A stretch of 64,000 bases of DNA. Origin: Diacronema lutheri. Lineage: Eukaryota > Haptophyta > Pavlovophyceae > Pavlovales > Pavlovaceae. The position numbers and the translations under genes are program-made. The stretch covers positions 1 to 64,000 of the forward strand of contig JAGTXO010000023.1 in the NCBI GenBank assembly GCA_019448385.1, written 5' to 3'. Positions 38,575 through 53,500 of this stretch are shown in pieces. The notes below the pieces were generated by a model. The model searched no databases, was not told the DNA's origin, and saw only the letters and a program-made list of their open reading frames with translations. The stretch's first letter is position 1. Each line of letters opens with the position of its first letter.

Positions 38575-41500
38575 ATGAGGCAGGGCGCCGTCGGGCGTCT
38601 CGTCGCGGCGCTCGCCGCGCTGGCGTGCGCGGCGCGCGCGCAGACAATCACGCGCGTCTTTCCTACTCGCGGGTCGACATACGGTGGCACGTACGTCGTG
38701 ATTGACGGCGCGGGCTTTGCGATGCCGACGGACGGCAACCCGTGGGACGCGCAGCAGATCTACCTTGGGCCCGTGCCGTGCGACCCGATGCCGCACTATA
38801 CGCACGCGACGCGGATCGTGTGCATCACGCGTGGGTACGAGCCCTTCATTGACACGCCCACGCTGCCGCTCTCCGTCGTCAAGTTCTCCGGACTCGGCGA
38901 GGTGCACACGGACACGGTGGCGGCCGCGTTCGAGTACACGGACGCCAACACGCCGTCGCTCGAGTGGCTCTCCAAGTGGGGCGGCTCGGCGGGCGAGCTG
39001 CTCACCGTGTTCGGCGAGATGCGCTCGGTCGTCAAGTCTGCCGCGCAGGTGCGCGTGCGCATCGGCGCCGTGCAGTGCCTGAGCGACGAGGAGGCGCGGC
39101 CGATCGTCAAGCCGAGCTACCACGGCCGCACGCTCTCGTGCCAGCTGCCGTCCGAATCGTCGCAGCTGCTGCCAGGCCGGTTCAACGTGTCGGTGAACGT
39201 GGTTGCGCTCGATCAGCATGCGGGCGAGTGCTCCAACCTCGCCTGCTTCGTCGCCGACTTTGACTCGGCGTCCAGCTCGCTCCGGCGGGACGGGTACGGC
39301 AGCGGCCCGCTCGTCGTGCCCGCGCCGCTCGCCGTCGCGCCGTCCGCGCGCGGCGACGAGTGGGCGGGGTCGGTGCATCTGCCGACGGGCGAGCCATACC
39401 ACTTTGAGGTGTACCCACGCGTCGACTTGCTCTCGCCCTCGTCTGGCGGCTCGTACGGCGGCCAGCGCCTCACGATCCGTGGCGCGTCCTTCTCGGCCGC
39501 GCGCGAGGAGAACGAGGTCTTCGTCGGCGGGGCGCCGTGCGCCGTCATCTCCGCCGACGAGGCAGAGCTCGTGTGCGCGCTGAGCGACGATCTGGCGGGC
39601 GCGAGCGCGGCTCCGCCCGACGAGCGGCGCACGCCGCGCGGCCTCGCCTTCCGCACGTACGACGCGGCGGAGTACGCCGCGGCGGGCGACGGCGCGGCCG
39701 TGCTGCAGCGCGGCGTGCTGAGCGACCGCGTCGACTTTGTGCGCGACCGCGGCCCGACCGACTACAACCCGGAGAGCCGGAGTGCCTTGGTGCGCGTAGC
39801 CGAGGGCTACCTCGTCCCGCCGCTCACCGCCAACTACACCGTGTACACGGCGGGTGACGATGGCGTCTCGGTCTTCCTCTCGCACGACGACTCGGCCGCG
39901 CGCCTCGTGCGCATCACGCACTTCGACAGCTGGTCCAACGTCGACCACCAGCGCACCAACCCGGCGGCCTTCTTCGCGCACGCGGCGAGCACCGGCCCCG
40001 TCGAGCAGCTGCGCGGGCCGACGGCGCGCGTCTCGCACCCGATCGAGCTGCGCGCGGGCGCGCGCTACGCCTTCCGCATCGAGCACACGATGGCCTCGGG
40101 CGACGAGTGGACGCGCATCGGCGCGCGCGTGAGCGGCCTCGGCGCGGCGCAGCTCGCCGACGGCTCGGCGCTCGACGAGGGCGCGGCGGCGTCCGCGGCG
40201 CGCGCCGCGCCCGCGCGCGCGCTCGCGCTGCTCACGCTTGCGCCGCTGACCACGCTGCGGCGCGAGACGCACGAGATACGGCTGCAGGCGGGCGTGGGCG
40301 GCGATCTGACGATCCGGCTCGACGCGCTCACCGACGCGACGGGCGTGCCGTCGGTCGCCGACCTGGCGATCTCGGAGGCGACGAGCGCATCGGAGCTCAC
40401 CTCGTTCCTCCTCGCCGCGAGCACCGCTGTCTTCGACACGCGCGGCCGGCTGACAACGCAGCGCGTGCTCACGCGCTGCCGCACCGTGCGCTCGACCAAG
40501 GAGATATCGGACGGGGTGGTCATCTTCACCGTCGAGATGGGCTGCCCGTACACGCACGAGAACGACCGCTTCATCGCGCTCTCGATCGCGCCGACGCGGC
40601 AGCAGCGCAACAAGGCGTTCTCCTCCCTCCAGCCGCACGCGCAGCTCGTGCGCCACGCGGCGGCGCCCGTGAGCGGCTCGTTCCGCGTCGGCGTGTCGGG
40701 CGCTTGGTCGGTGGACATCCCGGTGCGCACGGCGTGGAGCAGCGAAGGGTACAGCCGTTGGGAGAACCTCGCGCGTGCGATCACCGTTGGCCCGTTCCGA
40801 GCCGACCGGCTCGACGACGGTGGCGTGCGTGGCGCGCCCAAGGACGTGCAGCTCGAGGTGTGGCGAGCGCACGGCACGTGGACGAGCTTTGAGGCCTTCT
40901 CGATCGCCGTGCGCGTGCGCAGCCCAGTCTCGTTCACGCGCACCGCGGCGGAGGCCACCGACGCCAACGCCGATGCGGACCCCGATGCGAGCGCCGGCCC
41001 TTTTTCGGACGAGCAATGGCTGCCCGAGCTGCCGGAGCTGCAGCTCGACACGTCCAAGCTGGTCGGCGAGAACATCACGCTGCAGATGCGCGAGCTGGAT
41101 TGGGCCGACCCGGACAGCGCGCAGCTCGAGCGCCTCCCGTCCGATTGGTTCCGCCTGCCGGACCCGCCGGACTCGGCCGAGCGGCTCGTCGTCGTGCGCA
41201 CGCTCGGCGTGCACTCGGCGGCGGGCGGCGCGGGCGCAGCCTCGTTCACCGTCAACGCATCGCTCACGCCGACGATCAACGCGTTCTGGCCCACCGTCGC
41301 AGAGGCGGGCACGACGCTCACGCTGAACGTCTCGGCAGCCGTGCCGATGCTCGCCGACGAGCTCAACACCCTCGCCGTCCGGCTCGGCGACGGCGAGAAC
41401 GGCACGGCGTGCGACAACCTCGTCGACGCGACGCCGCCGTCCGCGCCGGCCGGCGTGCTCGCCACGCTCAACTGCACGCTGCGCGACGGGCCGGCGGGCA

Positions 41501-44500
41501 CGCACGCGCTCGTCCTCGTTTCGAGCGTGCGCGGCTCGTCGGGCGTGTTCGGCGCGCCGCGCATCGAGGTGCGTGTGCGCGTGACGGACGTTGCGCCCGC
41601 CGTCGGCTCGATCGGCGGCCTCACGCCCGTCGCGCTGAGCGGCACTGGGCTCCGAGGGCTCGGCTGCGCGCAGGTGCTGCTCGGCGGGCGGCCATGCGCT
41701 GAACTGGGTGCGCTCGTGGACGGCGGCATCCCGCGGCGCGCCGTCGACGAGCTGCGCCGCGCGAACAGCAGCGCCGCGCTGCTCTGCCTGACGCCCCCGC
41801 TGCCAAACGCGACGGGCGCTGCGGACGAGGGGGAGACCGTCGTCGTCACCGTCGCGCAGCCACTCTCCACCGCCGCGTCGGTGCGCGGCTTCTTCACCTA
41901 CTCGGCTAACGCGACGCCCGCCGTGCTCTCGCTGCAGCCGGCCGTCCTCTCCGCCGCCGTCTCGTCGCAGATCGAGCTGCTCGGCTCGCGGCTTGGCGGG
42001 GGCGGCGGCGCGGGCACGGGCACGGCCGATGAGGAGGACGGCGTGCATGTCTCGTTCGGCGCGCGCGCGTGCGAGGTGCGCGCGCGCACGGACGTGTCCA
42101 TCTCGTGCTTCTTGCCGCGCAGCGTCGGCCCGCCCACCGACGACTCGGACGGCCCAGCGCGCGTGTGGCGCTCGTCCGTCGGCGCGTCCGTCGTGACCGA
42201 CGCGAGCGCCGCGCTGCGCTCGGAGCTGCAGATCGACGCCGTCTCGCCCGCGTCGGGCTCGCTGGGTGGCGGCACGGTCCTCACCCTCGTCGGCAGCGGC
42301 TTTGCGCCCGACGGCGTCGCTGCCGCAGCGGAGCAGATTGTGACGGTGCAGTTCCTTGACGATGGCGCCGAGCTGAGCTGCGCGGTGCTCGAGGGGACGG
42401 CGAACCGCGTCCTGTGCGAGCTGCAGCCCGCGGCGGACGCGGTGTACAACGACATTCTCGCCGGCGAGATTGGCGGCTTCCTGCAGGCGAAGCGCCGCCG
42501 CCGGCTGCTCGACGGCGAGCTCGACGGCGAGGTTGGCGCCGACGGCGCAGACACGACGGCCGCTTCGTCGCGGCTGCCGTGGGGTCGGCTGAGCGGCCGC
42601 CGCCTCGACGCTGGCGGACTCGAGGCGCCGCACGCCGAGCACTATGCAAGCGCGCAGCGTCACGTGACGTCGCGCCGCGCGCACATCGGCGCCGGGCCGG
42701 CGGCCGCGCACGCGCGCCCCGCCCACCTCTCCCATTCGCCGCACGCTCGGCTCGCCGCTGCATTTGGCGCGGCGGGTGCAGTGCGCGGGCCGGCGGCGGC
42801 GCACGAGCACCCGCTCGCGTCGACGCTGCGCGCTCTCAAGCCGTCCGCCGCGCGGCATGCCGCATTTGACACGCATCACCTGCTGCCGCCCGAGCACCGC
42901 CGGCTGCAGCAGCGGCTGCACGCCAGCGCGCTCGGCGCTGAGCAGGAGGAGCGCAGCCGCCGCGCGCTCGCCGAGCGCGCGGCCGGCGCAGCGGTCGAGG
43001 CGGGTGCCGAGGCGGGTGCCGAGCCAGATCTCGCGCGCTTTGGCGCCTTCGCGCGCCGCGCGGCGGCGCACGCGACGCGCCGGCTGCTTTTTGGCGCGAA
43101 CGCGCTCGCAACGACTCCGCCGCCCAACCCGCCGCCGTCCAGCTTGCAGCCGCCCAGCCCGCTGCCGCCCAGCCCGCCGCCGCCCAGCCCGCCGCCGCCC
43201 AGCCCGCCGCCACCCACCCCGCCGCCCAGCCCGCCGCGGCCGCCCAGCCCGCCGCCGCCCAGCCCGCCGCCGCCCAGCCCGCCGCCGCCCAGCCCGCCGC
43301 CACCCACCCCGCCGCGGCCGCCCAGCCCGCCGCCGCCCAGCCCGCCGCCGCCCAGCCCGCCGCCGCCCAGCCCGCCGCCACCCACCCCGCCGCCGCCCAG
43401 CCCGCCGCCACCCACCCCGCCGCCGCCGCCCAGCCCGCCGCGGCCGCCCAGCCCGCCGCCCAGCCCGCCGCCGTCAGCGCCGCCGCCGCCGCCGCCGCCG
43501 CTGCCGCCGCCGCCCGCTGCGCGCGTCGGCCGCGTCCGGCTTGTGCGCAACAACGTGCCCGCGCGCTGCGCCGATGCGGACGGCCGCTGCGCCTTCTCGC
43601 TCGACTTTGCGCGCACGCCGCTCGCGCACTCGGTCGCGCCGCTCGCCGGCTGGCACGTGCCGCCGCCGCCGTCCGACGGCGGCGGCGGCGGCGGTGCCAC
43701 GGGCGCCGGCGAGAACGCGACCGCCGCCGAGAACGCGACCGTCGTCATGGTCACGCTGCGCGGGTACGTGGGCGCCAACGGCAGCGACGCGCTGAGCGCG
43801 CGCGTCTTCTTCGGCGCAGTCGAGTGCGCGGTCGGGGACGCGCAGCCGGCGCTCGACGACAGCGGGCGCATCGACGGCGTGACGCTGCGCGTGCCGCTCT
43901 GCGCCTTCGCGGCGGGCAGCGTTCCCGTATCGGTGCTCGTGCCAACCGTCGGCTGGGCGCTTGGAGCGGCTGGGCGTGGCGCGGTCGCGCGCTCGCTGCC
44001 GGGCGAGCCTGCTGCCGAACCCTTCTCCTCCTTCGCCGTGGAGCAGCTGCTGCGCATCGACTCGCTCTCGCCACCCAACGGCTCGTGGTACGGCGGCAGT
44101 CGCGTCACGCTGCGCGGCTCGGGCTTTGGCGGCGGTGTGGACGAGGGCGCGCCCGCCGGCAGCCGCGCGCGCAGCAGCGTGCTCGTCGCCGGCCTGCCGT
44201 GCGAGGTCGAGATGGAGACGCACGACACGCTCACGTGCTTCACATCGGCCGTGCCCGCGTACCGTCCGCTCTCCGAGGCGGGCAGCCTCTCACGCCGCGT
44301 GCTGTGCACGTTCGTCGGGTCGGGCGACAGCGCCTCCGCCGCCGCGTGCGCCGCCTCATGCGACGGGCACGCGGCGTGCAACACGGTCAACTACCGCGCA
44401 TTTCCGCGCGCGTGCGAGCGGCGCGTGTGCCCGGTGTCGTGCACGGCCGCATCGTGCTCGTTCGACAGCACGAGCTCCGCTGAGTACCGCGTCCTCACCA

Positions 44501-47500
44501 AACTGCCGCTCGCGCGCCTCACGGACGGCAGCGCGACCGCGTCGCTGCGCGTCGGCGCGGCGGCGGCCATGCTGGCGCGCGCCTTCGCCTACGGCGCGGC
44601 GGCGGACGCACCGCGCCTCGACGCGCTCGTACCGTCGGGCGGCGAGCCCGGTGGCGAGCTGCGCCTCGCGCTGAACGGCAGCGGCTGGGGCGCCGATCCC
44701 GGACAGGCCGGACTCGTCGTGTTCGGCTCGGCGCCGACGCCCGCACGCAACCTCGCGTGCGCGCTGCCGTCGGCCGGCGCCGGCGCGTGGACGGACAGCT
44801 CGCTCGTGTGCGCGCGCGCGGCGGACGAGACGCCGGCGGGCGGCTGGTCGGTGCGCGTGTGGAGCGCAAGCAGCAACGGCTACTCCAACCCGCTGCCCCT
44901 CGTCGTGCTGCCGCAGCCCCTCGAGCTGCGCGTCGCGAACGGCGCGGCCGCGAACGTGAGCGGCGCGGCGAGCGGCAGCGGCGTGGCGCAGCTGCTCGGT
45001 GGGCACGGCGGCGGCCTCGAGCTCACGCTGCTCGGCGCCGGCCTCGGCCTCGACGCCACGCAGACGCGCCTCACCGTCTGCGGGCTGCCGTGCGAGCTGC
45101 TCGCGTCCAACGGCTCCTCTGCCACGTGCATCTCGCCGCCAGTCACGACGCTCGAGCTCGTGGACGCGCTGCCCGAGCAGTTCCCGCCATCGGACCTTGC
45201 GCTCTCCGCGGCCAACTTTTCGACCAACCGACCGTCCGACACGACGGAAGTGCGCTTTGCAACCGAGGCCTTTGGCGGCACGATTGACGTGCCGCGCACG
45301 CTGCTCGCGGACGACGGCTCGTGGCGCAACGCCGACGCGGCGTGCTGGTACGCGATGACGCTGCCGGCCGAGCAGGCCGCGCTCGTGACCGCCGCAAAGT
45401 TCTACCCGGCCATCGACCCGGCGCGGCGCGAGCTCGCGCGCCAGACGGTGCTGCAGGTGCGCAACGTGACCGTCGGCGCCGGCTCCGAATTGGCCGACTT
45501 TGCGGACGCGGCCGCGTGGCGCACGGTCGGCGACGTCGCGCAGACGGCGGTGACGGGCGACTCGATCGCGCAGGGCTGGAGCGCCTTCACCGTCTCGCCG
45601 CCGCTGGTCGCGCAGGCCTTCCGCGTGCTGCTGCCGCGTAGCGCGTGCCGGCAGCGTGGCGAGCTCTTCCGCGCCGCTCGCTTCGACGGCGTCACCTTCC
45701 ACGCGGCGGACGAGGCGGAGTGCGCGGTCGCGCTCGAGGCGGTGCGCCACCCGCTCGCCGACACGGCCGCGTCACCGCTCGTCCTGCGCGCCTCGCTGCT
45801 GCACACGCTGCCGCACACGCCGACGCTCGTCTCGCTCGAGCCGCGTACGGGCAGCGCGCGCGGTGGCACGACGGTCACCATCGTTGGCACGGCGCTCGAC
45901 CCGCTCAATGCGGCGGGCGCGGCGCTGCCTGCCACCGAGGCGCTGCTCGCCGTGCGCGTGCAGCTCAACGGGTACGAGTGCGCCGTGCAGTCGGTGAACG
46001 GCAGCGCGATCGTGTGCGTGACCGGCGCGCGGCGCGACGCGCTGCTGCCACCGAGCACGCGCGTCACCGTCGGCGGGCGCGGGCGCGCCCTTCGCTCGGC
46101 CATGGATGACACGGCCTTTGAGTACATCGACCTGTGGTCGGACGAGCGCTCGTGGCTGCACTCGGAGAAGCCGGCCGACGGCGACTCGGTGATCGTGCCC
46201 CTCGGGCAGTCGATTTTGCTCGACGAGGATTCGCCGCGCCTTTTCCTCCTCCTCGTGCAGGGCAGGCTGCACTTTGCGCGCAAGGACGTGGCCCTCGATG
46301 CGACCTACATTTGGGTGGCGGGAGGCACGCTGCAGGTGGGCACCGAGACGGAGCCCTTCGTGCACCGGGCGACGATCACGCTGCACGGCGACCGGTGGAC
46401 TACCGTCGAGCTGCCCTTCATCGGCTCGAAGATGCTCGTGGTCACCAACTTGGGCGGACTCGACGGCGGCTGCCACGTGCACGCGCATGGCGACGCGCCG
46501 CCGCCCTCCGGACCCGGCGCCGCGCGCACCGCGGCCGACCCGTGCCCCGCGCGCTCGGTTGGCCGCCTCGAGCTGCAGGGCGCGCCTCGCCGGCCGTGGA
46601 CGCGCCTCGTGCGCACGGCGGCGCCGGGCGAGAGCGCGCTGCACCTCGCCGAGCCGGTGGACTGGCCGATCGGCGCCGAGATTCTCGTCACGCAGTCGGC
46701 GGCTGGCGAGCGCGAGGAGCTGCGCCGCGTGGCGGCCATCGAGGACGACGGGTTGACGCTGCGGATCGACGCGCCGCTCGCCAACGAGCACCTCGGCGTG
46801 TGGCACTGGCACGACGAGGGCGCGGCGCCGTCCGACCTGCGCGCGGCCGTCGCGCTGCTCGAGCGCAACGTGGTCGTGCAGGCGGGCGACGAGTCGATGC
46901 GCGCGGGCGGCGCCTTTCAATTCGGCGTGCACACGGGCGGCTTCCACGGCGGCGTCTTCCGCCTGCGCAATGTGCAGCTCACGCGCTCGGGGCAGGCGGG
47001 CAACTTTGGCCGCTACTCGTCGCACTGGCACCACTACACGATGGCCGGACGCAACATCGACATCATCAATGGAGCCTCGTATCTCAAGGACAACGTCTAC
47101 CGCGACACCTTCCAGCGGGCGGTCGTCGTGCACGGCACGGATTACGCGACGGTGACGGGCAACGTGGCGTACCGCGCCAAGGGGCACAACTTCTTCACCG
47201 AGGAGGGGCCCGAGCGGTACGCGCTCTTCGAGGGCAACCTCGCGGTCGCGGCCGTGCCGCACCCGATCCTGCTCGGCGACGACTCGACGCCCGCCGGCTT
47301 TTGGATCCCGGGCTTCACCGGCTGGCACCGGCACAACCTCGCCGTCGGCTGCGCCAACGGGTGGAAGCTCAACGTGCAGGCGGGCGCCGGCGCGCGCCAG
47401 TCAGGCATGGACTTCCACAACAACTCGGCGCACGCGTGCGGCTTTGGCTGGCGCCTCTTCCCGCCGCACCAGCCGCCGACGCCCAACGTCTTCTCCACGT

Positions 47501-50500
47501 TCGTCGCCTTCCGCTGCTCCACCTGCATGTTCTACTACTCGTCGGGCAACCTCAACCACCTCGACCACCGCTTCATCGAGTGCGGCCGCGCGATCCACCT
47601 CAACCACTACATGAACGGGCTGCACGCCGCGCCCTTCTTCACGGACCTCGTCCTCGTCGGCTCCATCGACCCGAGCGCGCGCAGCGCCAACGCCGGCTCG
47701 CCCGCGATCCACTCGCCCAAGGACGACGAGCACTGGCTCGTGTCGGGCATGCACGTGTCCAACTACCACGACAGCGCGGTCCTCTTCGGCTGCTTTCAGA
47801 CCGCATGCACGATGCGCTACGAGCGCACGGTGTGGGTCAACTCGACGCGCCGCACGACCTCGACCGGCCCACTCTCGGGCATCTTCCACGACCTCGACGG
47901 CACGCTCACCGGCTTCCCGAACGGCTGGGTGAGCGGCGACAAGGCCTTCAACCACTGGGAGGACGGCGTGTGCATCGCGGGCGACAGCCGCTTCGTGGAC
48001 GGCCTCGCGTGCGGGCTGGCCGACGGCTCGTTGCGGCTGCGCCGGCTGTTTGTGCACGACGCCGAACCGTGGCAGCTCGATGGCAAGGACTTGCTCGTCA
48101 CCACGCCCGCCGGCACCGACCGCGTCGCCTTCGACACGAAGACCTTTGGCTGGCACGTCTATGCAATCGCCAACCGCTCGTACGAGCTGGAGCCGGACGA
48201 TGCGAACAGTTGGCAAAGCATGGCGACCATGTACAGCCACTGGAACTACGTCTTTGAAACGCATGGCTGGAGCGCGGGGCTGCCCTCCTCCTCCATCGCG
48301 CCAGGCACGCTCGCGCAGCCCGTCGTCGAGCGCCTCACCATCGAGATCCCGTACTGCCACTTCCGCCACCACTTCGACTCGGACGTTGGCCCGCGCCTCG
48401 AGCGCGAGCCGTCTCAGGACGACGACGTCTTTGGCGCGCACGCGCTCCGGCTCAACCAGTCGGCGTGCGAGCTGTACGCCAACCTGAGCAACGCGTCGAC
48501 CGCCGAATGCTCCAACTGGACCAACCAATCGACGTATGCGCCGCCGCGCCGCCCGCCGCGCCGCCCGACGCGTCGCCTGCGTCCCGCGCCGCGCGCTCCG
48601 CCGTACCGCGCGCTCAGCCGCGCCGCGCCGCGCCGCTCGCAGGCTCGAGCTCAAGTTTGAGCTCGACCAGCAGCCCGAGCAGCCGCAGGTTGACGGGCGC
48701 GTCAAGACGGTCGTCTCGGAGAAGGGCGCGCCACGCTCGATGCGCGCAAAGCTGACGGCGCGTCTCTGCCCGGTTGAAGGCTGCCCCACGCCGCCGCGCA
48801 TGCCAGGGGTCTTCGGCGACTTTGTGCTCTGGTCTGATCCGTCCGTTTGGCAGTGCGCGCGGCTGACCGACGGTGCAACGATCCGCCAGTGCCGCCTGCG
48901 CCCGTCCGACCGGCGTGCGCGCCGCCTCGCCGAGGCGATCGGCGGCGCTGCCGGCCGCGCCGTGCACTCGGCCGCGCGGCTGCTCCACGCGCGCGGCACG
49001 CGCTCGCGCCGGCTGCTGCTCGCGATCCGGCGGACGGTGCAGCGGCGGCGGCTGCAGTTCAGCACCGTGCCGCTCGACATTGAGTACAGGCTGCCCGGCG
49101 AGGAGGACGACGTGGTGATCGGCCCCGACGAGAGCGTGCTGCTTGACGTGGCGACGCCGCGCCTCAACTGGCTCACTGTCGAGGGGCGGCTGCACGCGAG
49201 TCGCACCAGCCACTCGACGCTCACGGCGCGCTCGGTGCTCGTGTGGGGGCAGCTGCACCTCGGCACGCCCGCCGAGCCGATCCCGGCCAACGTGAGCGCG
49301 CAGCTCCGACTGTGGGGCGACGAGTCCGACCACACAGTCGTGATGGTGGAGGGCCTCTTCCTCGGCAACAAGGTCCTCGCCGTGCTCGGCGAGCTGCAGG
49401 CGGCGGGCACGCCGCTCGACGCGCCGCTCTGGACGCGCCTCGCCTCGACGGCGATGCCCGGCGCGACGACCATCGCCGTGCGAGGCGACGTGCGCGCGTG
49501 GCCCGTCGGCGGCCGGCTCGCGCTCGCTCCGACCGAGTACCCGGCCCCGCCCTCCACCACCGAGCTCGAGACGCTCGCGATCGCGGCGGTCGGCGAGTAC
49601 GACGCGGCGGCGGACTCGACGTCGGTCACGCTCGACCGCCCGCTGCTCCACCGCCACTTCGCCGACGATGTGCTCACCGACGCGGACGGCGCGCACTGGC
49701 CGCGCATCGCGCTCGCCGCGCCCGTCGGGCTGGTGGGCAACTTTTCAAATGTGGCGGTCCTGACGGACGAGGAGGACGCGCAGCACGGCGGCGCGATCGT
49801 GATCGGCGGCTCGCTGACGGGCACGTGGGTGGGCACGGCCAACGTGAGCGACATCGAGCTGTGGCGTCTTGGCAAGTTTGCCCTCCAGCAGCCCGCCGTG
49901 CGGTTTGACTACGTCGGCCAGAGCGCGGCGCTCGAGCGCCAGGCGGCGCTCGGCGCGGATGAGTCGGTGCTCGCGCGCGTCGCGTTCGGGCAGTCGCAGG
50001 CGGGTGCGGTCGAGATTAACGGTGGGCAGGCCATCTTGCTCGACGGCTGCGTCTTCCACGAGACCCTCCGCTCGGCCGTGTGGGTGGGCAAGGCGAGCGC
50101 ACACGACGTGGTGCGCATTGAGCGCAACGCCGCCTTCGGCACGCTGCGCCACCCGTCCGAGAGCAACGCGTGGATCCGCCAGTTCGCCGCCTTCTTGCTC
50201 GAGGTGCGCGTCGCCTCGCTCGTCGGCAACGTTGCCGCCGGCTCGGCCGACACGGGCTTCGTCTACCGGCCGCACCTCGCCGACGGCGCCTGCGCGGCCG
50301 GCGCCGACGGCTCGGCGCCGCTCGAGCGGCACGAGCTGAACGAGGCGGTGGGCTGCATGGTCGGGCTCTTCGTGCTGCGCGCATGCCCCGACGCCTCGCT
50401 CTGCGCGCGCTGCGCCGCCGTGCGCGGCTTCGTCGCGTGGAAGTCGTCGCATGTGGGCGTGCTGACGGTCGACCAGAACGCGCTCACCTTCCGACTCTCC

Positions 50501-53500
50501 GACGTGCTCGTCTCGGACAACCACATCGGCGTCTCGCTCAATTTCCACATCTTCGATCCGAACGAGCAGGACCACCGCGTCGCGTACCACAACCTAACCG
50601 TCCTCGGCTCGACCCTCGCCTCCGGCTCGTGCGCAAAGTCGAGCGAGTGTCGTGCGTATGGCGACATTGACAGCGTCGCAAAGGTGCAGGGCAGCTCGTG
50701 CAACTCGGTCGCGGGGGCGGGCGTGCGCCGCTTCGGCGTGCTGGCGCACATGGTGAACAGGCTCGCCAAGCTGTGCGAGGGCAACCCGCGCCTGCGCGTC
50801 TGCCGGCCGCCCACGCTGCCGGTGAAGGCGTGCGTGATGCCCTGGGAGCACCGCGAGGGCACGCTCGGCGCGCGCTACTCGGAGGCGCACTGGTCGTCGA
50901 CCACGTTCGGCCACTTTGCGCACAGCGACTGCGGCCTGCGCTCGGCCGCGTTCACGTCCAACCCGACGTCCATCGACATGAACTACCCGAACCGTTTCGA
51001 GCAGACACGATGGCTGTCGTCTGCCCCGCCCGGCGCCGGCCGCTTCTTCCTCGAGCAGTGGGCGGCGAACGCGGACAATGCGCGCGACTGCGCGCCCGGT
51101 CGCGAGTGCGACTCGCTGCAGCACATGCTGCTGCACGACCTCGACGGTACGCTCAACGAGGTCGGGCCGTCCGGCGCGGGCGGCATGGTCGTGCCCGCCG
51201 CCGCGCCCGCGCACGCCATCTCGAGCTGCTCGGCGCCCGGCGGCGCGTTCGCGTGCCCGCAGCTCGCGCTGCGTCCGCTCTTCTGGGAGGCGCCCGGCCT
51301 CGCCAGCTCCGAGACGGGCCGCGCGCTTGGCCGCTTCAAGTCAACCCGCGCGTCGGACGGCCGCTCGACCGCATCGCGCGGGCCGTACGACGCCATGTGC
51401 CTCACGAGCCCAGCGCTCCAGTCGCGCCAGTGGGCGGTGCGCGTGGGCGAGGAGCTCGACCTGACGCTCTTCGTCTCGCACCCGAAGAACCAGCGGTTCG
51501 TTCTCTTCTCGGACGAGCCGAGCGAGGCGGTGCGCATCGCGCTCTTCCTCAGCCAGCCATTCCGTCTCGACGTCTTCCGCAACGGCGCGTCCATCGGCTC
51601 GGCCTTCGATTCGTCGGACGCGGCCAACTTTGCGGCGGCGGGCGCGCCGCGGCTGCCGCAGGTGACCGACGCGCACGGCACGTACGCCTTCGACCCGCAG
51701 GCGCGCACCTTCTACCTGACGCTGCGCGGCGCGCCTGGCGGGCGCAGCGGCTCGACGGAGGTGGTGCTGCGCATGCTGATGGTCGTGCAGCTCTCGCTGA
51801 CGCTCTCCGTGCCCCAGGCCGAGTTTGACGGCGCAAACTTGATCGCCAACCTCGCACTCCTCCTCTCGATCGACCCGAAGCGCATCCGCATTGTGCAGGT
51901 GCAGCTCGAGCGCAGGCGGCTGAGCGCCGGCGCGAACGGCACGTCGGTGCAGGTGCAGATCTCCGAGGACTTTGACGACGCGGAGGTGGGCATGCTCTCG
52001 CAGGCGGTGGCGACCGACGAATCGCTCGCCGATGAGAACGCGACCAACGCGACGGCGCCAGATGGCGGCACGGTGGCGGACACGGGCTTCAGCTCGGGCG
52101 CCATCGCTGAGCTGGGCACAATCTCGACGGCACTCGAGACGGCCGGTCAGAACGGCACGCTGGCCGTGTCGCTCAACCAAACGATCCTCGCAATCGCGAC
52201 GGTCACGACGGAGATCTCGACGCAGTTCCCGCCGCCCAGCCCGCCACCACCGCCCAGCCCGCCGCCCAGCCCGCCGCCGAGCCCACCGCCGACCCCGCCG
52301 CCCAGCCCGCCGCCGCCCAGCCCGCCGCCCAGCCCGCCGCCCAGCCCGCCGCCCAGCCCGCCGCCGAGCCCACCGCCGAGCCCACCGCCGCCACTCCCGC
52401 CGCCGAGCCCGCCGCCCTCGCCTCCGCCCAGCCGGCCGCCTAGCCCGCCGCCCGCCCGGCCGCCCAGCCCGCCGCCTAGCCCGCCTCCTCCACCTCGCTT
52501 TGAGCCCTTCCCGCCGCCCCTACCGCCCAGCCCGCCGCCCAGCCCGCCGCCGCCCAGCCCGCCGCCTAGCCTGCCGCCGCCAAGTCCGCCGCCGAATCCG
52601 CCGCCGCCCAGCCCGCCGCCGAGCCCGCCGCCGAGCCTGCCACCACCAAGCCCGCCGCCAAGCCCGCCGCCCACCCCGCCGCCCACCCCGCCGCCCACCC
52701 CGCCGCCCACCCCGCCGCCCACCCCGCCGCCCACCCCGCCGCTGCCGCCGCCGTCTCCGCCTCCACCGCGGCCGCCGCCGTCTCCGCCTCCGCCGCGGCC
52801 GCCGCCGTCTCCGCCTCCGCCCTCGCCTCCCGGTTCAAGCGTGCGCGCCACCTTCTCCATCGCTTCGGACGTGGCCTCGTTTGGCGACGCGGAGCAGACC
52901 GCCTTCATCGCGGCGCTCGCCTCGTACGTGGGCGTGCCTGCGGAGTGGGTGAAGATTGAGTCGATCGAGTCAGCGTCTCTCCTTGTCAACGTGCGCATCT
53001 TCCAGCCGGACGATTCGACCATCGACGTTGCCGTCGCCCTCTCTGGCCCAATCTCGCTGCAGGCGCTTGCAGCCGCGCTCAACGTGAGCCTCCTCAGCCT
53101 GCCCAACCTTGTCCTCCTCGTGCCGCCCAGCCCGCCGCCCAGCCCAGCCGACATCACCGTGGGCATCGACTGCGTCTGCATGTCCTCCCGCACGAGCCGC
53201 CCGTACCGCGCGCTGAGCGATGGCGGCTCGACCGCCATCTTTGCTGCCGTCCATGCGCACGGCGCTGCCACCAGGCCGCGGCGTCTCAACGTCGCGGGCA
53301 AGGGCGGCGGCGGCGGCGGCGGGCGCAAGGCACATGCTCGCGAGGCGGCCGCCGCCGCCGCCGAGAGGAAGGCCGCGGCCACGCGCCGGCAGTCGCGGCT
53401 CGCGCTCATCTCGGGCGCGGCCGAGCGGCTCTTTGGCGGTGGCGGCGCGCGCAGCGGCGCGCGCGGCAGGCGCGGGCGAGAGCTGCTCTTTGGCGGCATC

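Noticed and set aside
38515-43071. 1518-aa minus-strand open frame opposite the PKHD1-like gene
   Set aside because: Same antisense effect; the translation is Arg/Ala/Glu-rich with no domain, whereas the plus strand has clear IPT and PA14 domains.
43110-43530. Glycine/alanine/tryptophan-rich antisense proteins (AAAGWAAAGW)
   Set aside because: These are the antisense translation of the proline-rich hinge, not an independent gene.
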